Assembly: GCA_000434055.1 (NCBI GenBank)
Contig: HF999633.1
Span: forward strand, 56,642 to 61,759
DNA length: 5,118 nt
Direction: 5' to 3'
DNA from: Ruminococcus sp. CAG:488
GTDB lineage: Bacteria; Bacillota; Clostridia; Oscillospirales; Acutalibacteraceae
In this document: one piece after another, positions 1 to 5,118 of the stretch
Layout of the letters: the number at the start of each line of letters is the position of its first letter
Position numbering within the stretch: the stretch's first letter is position 1
Position numbers and translations under genes: made by a program
Notes under the pieces: generated by a model
The model's database searches: none
The model's input: only the letters and a program-made list of their open reading frames with translations
What the model was told of the DNA's origin: nothing

Positions 1-262
1 CGGCGATACATTCCGCCGCCGCCCGCTGATACAGTGCAACACTGTAGTCCTCGGTATTATCAAGAAAATCCATCATATGATGCGGCACGTTCTTTTTTTC
101 TTCCTCGGTCGGCTTGGCAGTTGCAATATCCATGCCCTTATAAATCTGCATGGAGTCCGCCGAAACGACCTCACCGCCGAAGTGACGGCATATTTCAACA
201 GCCAAATCGGATTTTCCCGACGCCGTGGGGCCTATAACAGCCGCAACAGGTATTCTCTTCAT
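1..262 (-). CDS. miaA: tRNA dimethylallyltransferase MiaA (N-terminal 87 codons, cut by window edge)
   Basis: MiaA transfers a dimethylallyl group from dimethylallyl diphosphate to N6 of A37 in tRNAs that read codons starting with U; it is a cytoplasmic enzyme of the P-loop kinase fold. The visible part starts MKRIPVAAVIGPTASGKSDL, with the P-loop GPTASGKS at residues 11-18. The family block SADSMQIYKGMDIATAKPT follows at 34-52, where the Asp of the DS pair is the expected catalytic base. The block PHHMMDFLD is at 60-68. The ATG at 262-260 is chosen because it sits 8 bases after a GGGAG ribosome binding site and places the P-loop at the usual distance from the N terminus. About 87 of the roughly 310 residues normal for the family are present; the rest lies beyond base 1. 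It lies 231 bases downstream of mutL on the same strand. One small oddity is IATAKP where E. coli has IGTAKP. Identification is firm; completeness cannot be judged. Confidence 0.95.
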   Translation of the reverse strand, partial: MKRIPVAAVIGPTASGKSDLAVEICRHFGGEVVSADSMQIYKGMDIATAKPTEEEKKNVPHHMMDFLDNTEDYSVALYQRAAAECIA

Positions 263-270
263 CCGATCAG

Positions 271-275
271 CTCCC
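271..275 (-). promoter_or_regulatory. Ribosome binding site of miaA
   Basis: On the minus strand the sequence reads GGGAG, followed by 8 bases (CTGATCGG) and the ATG at 262-260. This fits Shine-Dalgarno pairing and supports the chosen miaA start. It is weaker than the sites of mutL and mutS. Confidence 0.7.
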
Positions 276-298
276 AAAGATTGATTTTTATATGTTGG

Positions 299-314
299 AT
301 CTTAAATGTAAGAT
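299..314. other. Short AT-rich inverted repeat in the miaA leader
   Basis: ATCTTA (299-304) and TAAGAT (309-314) form a perfect 6-base-pair stem around a 4-base loop, AATG. It lies about 37 bases upstream of the miaA start and overlaps the candidate -10 element. The stem holds only one G-C pair and no U-tract follows on either strand, so it is not a convincing terminator. It may be chance in AT-rich sequence. Confidence 0.3.
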
Positions 315-333
315 ATCTAATATCTAATGTCTA
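305..333 (-). promoter_or_regulatory. Weak candidate promoter for miaA
   Basis: On the minus strand TAGACA (333-328, one mismatch to TTGACA) is followed by a 17-base spacer and TACATT (310-305, two mismatches to TATAAT). It ends about 42 bases before the miaA ATG. The spacing is ideal, but the region is AT-rich and built from TCTAATR repeats, so a chance match is quite possible. If real, it would give miaA its own transcription start, independent of mutSL. Confidence 0.2.
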
Positions 334-341
334 ATGTCTAT
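316..341. repeat. Heptamer tandem array, TCTAATR, about 3.5 copies
   Basis: TCTAAT recurs at 316, 323 and 330 with an exact 7-base period, giving TCTAATA, TCTAATG, TCTAATG and then a degenerate TCTATAT at 337. It ends a few bases before the larger 103-base repeat begins at 345. The array is flanked by GATAT (312-316) and ATATC (340-344), which are inverted copies of each other. Such short arrays can arise by replication slippage or mark the edge of an inserted element; no function can be read from it. Confidence 0.7.
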
Positions 342-349
342 ATCGGTAC

Positions 350-378
350 TGCCCCGAGCGAAAAATGCGTTGTGGGCA
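350..378 (+). other. Imperfect hairpin in repeat copy 1
   Basis: Hand folding pairs TGCCC (350-354) with GGGCA (374-378). After a one-base bulge, CGA (355-357) pairs with TTG (370-372), and after a second bulge GCG (358-360) pairs with TGC (366-368), leaving an AAAAA loop at 361-365. Two of the eleven pairs are G-U, so the fold is better in RNA read from the plus strand than from the minus strand, where these become A-C mismatches. No U-tract follows on either strand, so I do not call it a terminator. Confidence 0.4.
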
Positions 379-452
379 AATTTACCTTTAAACCTAAATT
401 GATGGAAATTTGTTCAGAACGCTTTTTGCAGTGAGGGAGCTGTACGAGGTAC

Positions 453-481
453 TGCCCCGAGCGAAAAATGCGTTGTGGGCA
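453..481 (+). other. Imperfect hairpin in repeat copy 2
   Basis: This is the identical fold to the one at 350-378, displaced by 103 bases: TGCCC (453-457) pairs with GGGCA (477-481) around the same bulged stem and A5 loop. It begins about 12 bases downstream of the mutL stop on the mutL transcript. In that orientation the stem is weaker and lacks a following run of U, so intrinsic termination here is doubtful. RNA 3'-end protection of the mutSL transcript remains possible. Confidence 0.4.
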
Positions 482-493
482 AATTAACACAAT

Positions 494-2437
494 TTAGACG
501 CGGCCGAAGTTTTTTTCGATCTCATACCTTGACATTTCTATCAAAACAGGTCTGCCGTGCGGGCAATATCTGATATCGGGATTGTTGAGAAGACTTTCAA
601 CAAACTTGTTCAGCTCATAGTCTGATGTTCGGTCCCCGGCTTTAATAGCGGCACGGCAAGCGGTTGAGTGATATATCCAATCGAGTTTCTCGGGTATCAA
701 TTCCTTTTGACTGGTGACAAGATATCCTGCAAGCTCCATGATGACCTCGGCAAGGTCTGCGTCAGCGACTGCTGTCGGGCACTCGTTGACGATAACCATT
801 CCGCCGCCGAAATCTTCGACGTAATAGCCTGCTTTTTCGAGCAAATCAAGATTGTCAAGAACCGCCGAATATTCCTCTTTGCTGAGAGTCACGGTCACGG
901 GAGCAAGAAGCATCTGCGTTTCAATACCGCCGCGGTTCGCCTTGAATTTTTCAAAGAGCATACGCTCATGCGCGGCGTGCTTATCGATTATCAGGAGCTT
1001 TTTTCCCTGTTCAACAAGTATGTAGGTTTTGAACGCTTCGCCGATAACCCTATAAGGTTCAACCTCGTGCTGAACCTTTTCAACAATCGGCTGAACGGGT
1101 TCAGGGTCGATTGAGGGCTTTATTTCAACCGGCTCGGGTTTCGTTTGTGCAACGGGATCCGGCTCCTGCACCGTCGGCTTAAAGCACGGAACGAGGTCGG
1201 GCATTTCGTTTTTTTCTATTTCAAATTTCGAGCTGTTGTCGTTAAAAACTATAGTCTCGGTTTTTGGTGATTCAACCGTTTTCTTGAATTCTGTCGAGGT
1301 TGTGTTCGTCCAAAAATCCTGTTTCGGCTGAGCTTCTTTTTTGATTTGCTCAAGCTGCTGTTCATATATTTTTATCTGCTTGCCCTCGGCAGGTTTCGGC
1401 ATAAACTGACGGTTGACCTTCTGCTGAAATGTTGCCTGTACTCTCGTGTCGCCCTGCTGCAACGCCGATTTTGCACAGTAATAAACCGCATTAAAAATCA
1501 TCTTTTCGTTAGCGAAACGAACCTCGGTTTTCGCAGGATGAACATTGACATCCACTGCACCGGGAGCAATCTGTATTTTGAGCACACAGGCAGGAAATTT
1601 ACCGACCATGATTGAGTTTTTATATGCCTCCTCAAGGGCAACCATACCTGTACGTGTTTTTATAAATCTGTCGTTCAAAAAGAAATACTGCATCATTCGG
1701 TTCGGACGGGCATTGAACGGCTTTGAAATATAGCCGCTGACTCTCACACCCTCCAGCTCGTAGTCGCATGGAATAAGCGTTGATGCAAAATCCTTGCCGA
1801 GCACCTTATATATTGCGCTGTCGAGCTTTCCGTCACCCGAAGTGAAAAGCGCGTCCTTTGAGTCTCTGATGAATCGAACGCTGACCTCGGGGTGAGAAAG
1901 TGCAATTCTGTCAACGACCGCCGCAACGGCGTTGCCCTCGCTGACGTCCTTTTTAAGGAATTTCATTCTCGCAGGCGTGTTATAGAAAAGGTCACGGACA
2001 ATCAAGGTCGTTCCCTTCGGGCAGCCTGCTTCATCAAGAACGGTTTCCTCGCCGCCCTCGATGCAATACCGTGTTCCGACGTCCTCGTTTTCGCCCCTCG
2101 TCATAACCTCTACTCTTGAAACGGCGGCAATTGAAGCCAGCGCTTCACCGCGGAAGCCAAGGGTACAAATCGCATTCAAATCGTCAGCGGTGGAAATTTT
2201 GCTTGTCGCATGACTGATGAAGGCCTTGCGAATGTTGTCACGGTCAATTCCGCAGCCGTTATCGGTTATGCGGATATATGTAATTCCGCCGCGCTTTATT
2301 TCAAGTGTGATCTTGTCCGCTCCTGCGTCAATCGCATTTTCCATTATCTCCTTAACAATGGAGGCCGGACGCTCGACAACCTCGCCTGCGGCGATGAGCT
2401 CGGCAATATGCTTTGGTAAAATATTTATTTGCGGCAT
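494..2437 (-). CDS. mutL: DNA mismatch repair protein MutL, endonuclease-type
   Basis: MutL links MutS mismatch recognition to strand incision. The N-terminal GHKL ATPase and transducer half (about 1-330) shows AGEVVERPASIVKE at 17-30, with E30 as expected catalytic base and N34 as Mg ligand. DNGCG is at 59-63, HATSK at 76-80, GFRGEAL at 94-100, LFYNTPARMKFLK at 150-162 and DVNVHPAKTEVRF at 296-308 (K303 the expected gamma-phosphate contact). A Pro/Glu/Lys-rich linker spans about 330-458. The C-terminal dimerisation and nuclease domain (about 459-647) has DKHAAHERMLFE at 485-496, matching the metal-binding motif DQHA(X)2E(X)4E except Lys for Gln. It also has QMLLAP at 508-513 (beta-clamp-type motif), ACRAAIKAGD at 593-602 and CPHGRP at 625-630. 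These mark a nicking MutL as in MutH-less bacteria. The 647 residues compare with 615 to 630 typical, the excess probably in the linker. The start has a strong ribosome binding site 5 bases upstream, 30 bases after mutS, so co-transcription is likely. Confidence 0.98.
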   Translation of the reverse strand: MPQINILPKHIAELIAAGEVVERPASIVKEIMENAIDAGADKITLEIKRGGITYIRITDNGCGIDRDNIRKAFISHATSKISTADDLNAICTLGFRGEALASIAAVSRVEVMTRGENEDVGTRYCIEGGEETVLDEAGCPKGTTLIVRDLFYNTPARMKFLKKDVSEGNAVAAVVDRIALSHPEVSVRFIRDSKDALFTSGDGKLDSAIYKVLGKDFASTLIPCDYELEGVRVSGYISKPFNARPNRMMQYFFLNDRFIKTRTGMVALEEAYKNSIMVGKFPACVLKIQIAPGAVDVNVHPAKTEVRFANEKMIFNAVYYCAKSALQQGDTRVQATFQQKVNRQFMPKPAEGKQIKIYEQQLEQIKKEAQPKQDFWTNTTSTEFKKTVESPKTETIVFNDNSSKFEIEKNEMPDLVPCFKPTVQEPDPVAQTKPEPVEIKPSIDPEPVQPIVEKVQHEVEPYRVIGEAFKTYILVEQGKKLLIIDKHAAHERMLFEKFKANRGGIETQMLLAPVTVTLSKEEYSAVLDNLDLLEKAGYYVEDFGGGMVIVNECPTAVADADLAEVIMELAGYLVTSQKELIPEKLDWIYHSTACRAAIKAGDRTSDYELNKFVESLLNNPDIRYCPHGRPVLIEMSRYEIEKNFGRV

Positions 2438-2439
2438 AA

Positions 2440-2448
2440 GATCACCTC
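2440..2448 (-). promoter_or_regulatory. Strong ribosome binding site of mutL
   Basis: The minus strand reads GAGGTGATC, nine consecutive bases complementary to the canonical 16S rRNA 3' tail. GAGGTG is 5 bases from the ATG at 2437-2435. It lies in the 30-base mutS-mutL gap (2438-2467), which is almost purely A and G on the coding strand and has no hairpin, so transcription probably runs through and mutL initiates independently. Confidence 0.9.
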
Positions 2449-2467
2449 TTTTTCTTCTCTTATTTTT

Positions 2468-5074
2468 TTACAGCCTGTCCGCTCTGTTTTTCAGCTCATA
2501 GAGCTTTTGCAAAGCCTCAATCGGCGTAAGCGTGTTTATATCAATCGTCTTGAGCTCCTCAACAATCTCATTGCCCTCGTTCGAAGCGAATGAAATTTGC
2601 ATATCGTCATCGCTCTTTTCAACCGTTCTTATTACTGTAACCGCACCCTTTTCCTCAAGCTCCTTGAGAATATCCTTGGCACGGTTGACAACAGCATTCG
2701 GAACTCCTGCGAGCTTGGCAACCTCAATACCGTAGCTGCCGTCCGCTCCGCCGCGAACAATTCTTCTGAGAAAAGTTATGTCGTCGCCCCTCTTTTTGAC
2801 GGAGATGTTATAATTCTTCGTTCCGCCGATTTCGTTTTCAAGCTCGGTCAATTCATGATAATGCGTTGCAAAAAGCGTCTTCGCGCCGAGCTTTTTCGGG
2901 TCGGCGGTGTATTCAAGCACTGCACGTGCAATGCTCATGCCGTCAAAGGTCGAAGTGCCTCGACCGATTTCGTCAAAAATCAACAAGCTTTTCTTCGTTG
3001 CATTTTTCAGAATGTTCGCAACCTCGCTCATCTCAACCATGAACGTTGACTGACCTGACGCAAGATCGTCACTCGCACCGACTCGGGTGAATATGCTGTC
3101 AACCAAGCCGATTTGTGCGCTTGAAGCCGGAACAAAGCTGCCGCACTGCGCCATGAGCACGATAAGCGCAACCTGACGCATATAAGTCGATTTACCCGCC
3201 ATGTTCGGGCCTGTGATTATCGCACAACGGTTGTCCTTGCAGTCAAGCGCCGTATCATTCGGCACAAACGGCGTATCACTCATCATTTTTTCAACAACCG
3301 GATGTCTGCCGTCCTTAATAATGATTTCGTCGCCGTCCGTCATTATCGGGCACGAATAGTCGTTCTGCTGAGCAACCTTTGCAAAGGAACAAAGTGCATC
3401 AATTGTTGCGACCGCATGGGCGGTTTTCTGGATTCTGTAAAGCTCGTCGGCAACCTTACCTCTGACCTGAACGAAAATTTCATATTCAAGCTTTACGATT
3501 CTTTCCTGTGCGCCGAGAACCTTGGCTTCAAGGTCTTTCAGCTCGCTCGTTATAAATCGCTCGCAGTTTGCAAGCGTCTGTTTTCTTATATATTCCTCGG
3601 GAACAAGCTCTTTAAATGCATTCGGCACTTCGATATAGTAGCCGAAAACCCGATTGTAGCCGATTTTCAGCTTCTTGATTCCCGTTTTTTCCTGCTCGGT
3701 CTGCTGAATGGCGGCAATATAGCCCTTGCCGTTATGTACGATATCCCTCAGCTCGTCAAGCTCGGCGTTAAAGCCGTCCTTTATCATGTCGCCCTCACGG
3801 ACTGTAAACGGCGGCTCCTCCTGAATTGCCTTGTCAATAAGCTCGGCAACATCCGTCAGAAGGTCAATGCTTCTGCACGTCTCGTTGAGAAGCGCAGATT
3901 TGCACCCGGCAATTCCGCTCTTAATATCAGGCAAAAGCTGTATCGCCGCAAGAAGCGAACGAAGCTCCTTCGCATTTGCGGTTTCGTAAACAATTCTCGC
4001 CATCAGTCTTTCCATGTCGCTGACGTTTGAAATCGCCGCTATCTCGTTTTCGAGAAGAACGGAATCGTCAAACAGCTCACCGACGGCATTGTGTCTCTTG
4101 GTAATCTTCGCAAGATTGACCAACGGCTGCTCGATCCAGTTTCTGACAAGACGCTTGCCCATTGCGGTTTTTGTCTTGTCAAGCACCCACAGGAGAGTTC
4201 CCCTGCGTTCCCTGTTTCGCATCGTTTCGGTCAATTCGAGATTTCTTCGGGAAGAAAAATCAATTTTCATAAACTGATTTTCCGAATAAAAGTCAATCTC
4301 ACGAATATTATCAAGGCCGGATTTCTGCACCTCGGTCAAATAATCGATCGTTGCGCCGAGAGCGCAAACAGCCTCATTACTTTCCTCAATGGCAAGCTCG
4401 GTCAAGCTCTTTTTAAAATGATTTGTTATAATGCGGCGGCAGTAATCAACATTGATTTTCTCCTCGTCAATACTGTCGGCGGTACATTCAACACGGTTTT
4501 TTATGAACTCCCTGATTTTATCGTTCTTAACAACGGCGGAATTATAGCGAATTTCCGTCGGCATATATCTTCCGAGCTCATTGACGATCTCATTACCGAC
4601 CGATTTTGAATCAAGCTGGGTAAGGCTCAGCTCACCCGTTGAAACATCTGCAAAGCAAATGCCCGCAGCATTGCCGTTGAGCCAGATTGAACAAAGGAAA
4701 TTGTTCTTCGATTCGTCAAGCATGCTGCTCTCGATAACCGTACCGGGAGTCAGCACACGGATAACGTCACGTTTAACTATACCCTTTGCCGTTGCAGGGT
4801 CTTCGGTCTGTTCGCAGATAGCAACCTTATAGCCCCTTGAAACGAGCCTTGCGATGTATGAATCAACGCTGTGAAAAGGCACGCCGCACATGGGCGCTCG
4901 CTCCGCCTGACCGCAGTCTCTGCCCGTCAGCACAAGTTCAAGCTCCCTCGACGCAACCTTGGCATCTTCAAAGAACATCTCGTAAAAGTCACCGAGTCTG
5001 AACATAAGAATCGTATCCTGATATTCTTTTTTGATTTCAAGATATTGCTTCATCATCGGCGTCATTTCTGCCAT
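2468..5074 (-). CDS. mutS: DNA mismatch repair protein MutS
   Basis: MutS recognises base mismatches and small loops, then becomes an ATP-bound sliding clamp that recruits MutL. At 868 residues it is close to the family norm (E. coli 853). Domain I has the mismatch-wedging Phe-X-Glu motif in GDFYEMF, F30-Y31-E32, and CGVPFHSVDSYIARL. The connector covers roughly 120-250, and the core and clamp roughly 260-540, including GYNRVFGYYIEV at 472-483 and RKQTLANCERFIT at 497-509. The ATPase domain has Walker A GPNMAGKST at 622-630, the signature-like segment SDDLASGQSTF at 668-678, Walker B LLIFDE at 697-702 followed by GRGTSTFDG, and the switch ATHYHEL at 736-742. QISFA at 826-830 is a weak match to a beta-clamp-binding motif. 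The end, TPIEALQKLYELK (850-862), is the usual C-terminal oligomerisation helix. All catalytic motifs are intact, which separates it from MutS2 and MutS-like paralogues lacking domain I. The ATG has a GAGGTG site 8 bases upstream. It heads the visible mutS-mutL unit. Confidence 0.99.
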   Translation of the reverse strand: MAEMTPMMKQYLEIKKEYQDTILMFRLGDFYEMFFEDAKVASRELELVLTGRDCGQAERAPMCGVPFHSVDSYIARLVSRGYKVAICEQTEDPATAKGIVKRDVIRVLTPGTVIESSMLDESKNNFLCSIWLNGNAAGICFADVSTGELSLTQLDSKSVGNEIVNELGRYMPTEIRYNSAVVKNDKIREFIKNRVECTADSIDEEKINVDYCRRIITNHFKKSLTELAIEESNEAVCALGATIDYLTEVQKSGLDNIREIDFYSENQFMKIDFSSRRNLELTETMRNRERRGTLLWVLDKTKTAMGKRLVRNWIEQPLVNLAKITKRHNAVGELFDDSVLLENEIAAISNVSDMERLMARIVYETANAKELRSLLAAIQLLPDIKSGIAGCKSALLNETCRSIDLLTDVAELIDKAIQEEPPFTVREGDMIKDGFNAELDELRDIVHNGKGYIAAIQQTEQEKTGIKKLKIGYNRVFGYYIEVPNAFKELVPEEYIRKQTLANCERFITSELKDLEAKVLGAQERIVKLEYEIFVQVRGKVADELYRIQKTAHAVATIDALCSFAKVAQQNDYSCPIMTDGDEIIIKDGRHPVVEKMMSDTPFVPNDTALDCKDNRCAIITGPNMAGKSTYMRQVALIVLMAQCGSFVPASSAQIGLVDSIFTRVGASDDLASGQSTFMVEMSEVANILKNATKKSLLIFDEIGRGTSTFDGMSIARAVLEYTADPKKLGAKTLFATHYHELTELENEIGGTKNYNISVKKRGDDITFLRRIVRGGADGSYGIEVAKLAGVPNAVVNRAKDILKELEEKGAVTVIRTVEKSDDDMQISFASNEGNEIVEELKTIDINTLTPIEALQKLYELKNRADRL

Positions 5075-5082
5075 CTGTTTTT

Positions 5083-5088
5083 CACCTC
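5083..5088 (-). promoter_or_regulatory. Ribosome binding site of mutS
   Basis: The minus strand reads GAGGTG, then 8 bases (AAAAACAG), then the ATG at 5074-5072. This good Shine-Dalgarno match fixes the mutS start. An ATG overlapping the site at 5090-5088 is out of frame with mutS. The remaining 28 bases to the window edge are AT-rich and too few to judge a promoter. Confidence 0.85.
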
Positions 5089-5118
5089 ATAAATTAAACT
5101 TCGTTGTGTTTTATTTTT

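Larger units (their letters stand above)
345..485. repeat. 103-base-period direct repeat, 1.4 copies, in the mutL-miaA spacer
   Basis: A 38-base segment beginning GGTACTGCCCCGAGCG and ending TGTGGGCAAATT occurs identically at 345-382 and 448-485. The copies start 103 bases apart, so this is one full unit plus a truncated second copy. The match stops abruptly at both ends (C344 against A447; T383 against A486). The second copy ends 8 bases beyond the mutL stop codon. The 65 bases between copies contain the inverted pair CAAATTT (377-383) and AAATTTG (406-412), and the pair GCAGT (428-432) and ACTGC (451-455). The exact identity of a non-coding 38-mer suggests recent duplication or a dispersed intergenic repeat family. 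No transposase or coding function is visible. Confidence 0.9.

Noticed and set aside
77..334. Plus-strand open frame of 85 codons at the left end
   Set aside because: It is antisense to the clearly recognisable N terminus of miaA and runs into repeat sequence.
345..485. Possible CRISPR array
   Set aside because: There are only two repeat copies, the intervening segment is 65 bases and structured, and no cas gene is near. The unit behaves as a tandem or dispersed repeat.
263..493. Intrinsic terminator after mutL
   Set aside because: Hairpins exist in the repeat, but none is followed by a U-tract on the mutL strand, so I could not support a terminator.
668..1114. Plus-strand open frame of 148 codons opposite mutL
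   Set aside because: It covers the antisense of the MutL linker and nuclease domain and has no recognisable protein features.
3302..4030. Long plus-strand open frame (242 codons) opposite mutS
   Set aside because: It is antisense to the conserved core and clamp of mutS, has no recognisable domain, and its openness follows from the codon use of the real gene.
4091..4609. Plus-strand open frame of 172 codons opposite mutS
   Set aside because: It lies wholly within mutS on the other strand and shows no family motif; a shadow frame.

Overview
All recognisable genes in this window lie on the minus strand and read right to left as mutS, mutL, miaA. The order, the moderate GC content, the strong GAGGTG-type ribosome binding sites and a MutL carrying a C-terminal endonuclease domain point to a Gram-positive bacterium of the Clostridia, possibly the Ruminococcaceae/Oscillospiraceae. 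That placement is inferred from protein style and gene order, not from a search.

Layout from the upstream end: 5075-5118 holds the mutS leader and ribosome binding site. mutS (5074-2468) encodes the mismatch-recognition ATPase. After a 30-base purine-rich gap with a strong ribosome binding site comes mutL (2437-494), encoding the ATPase and nicking endonuclease of the same pathway. A 231-base non-coding stretch (263-493) follows. miaA (262 to beyond base 1) then begins, encoding the tRNA dimethylallyltransferase, and is cut by the window edge after 87 codons.

MutS and MutL work together. MutS binds a mismatch and slides as an ATP-bound clamp. MutL is recruited and, in bacteria lacking MutH, nicks the new strand with help from the beta sliding clamp. 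MiaA belongs to a different pathway (isopentenylation of A37 in tRNAs reading UNN codons), but it is a frequent neighbour of mutL in bacteria.

The genes look intact and ordinary. I do not see a novel system here. The least explained part is the mutL-miaA spacer. It contains a 38-base exact direct repeat at a 103-base period (345-382 and 448-485), each copy able to fold into an imperfect hairpin. Next to it is a small array of TCTAATR heptamers (316-341). This looks like a dispersed intergenic repeat that inserted or partly duplicated between the two genes, and it may separate miaA expression from the mutSL unit.
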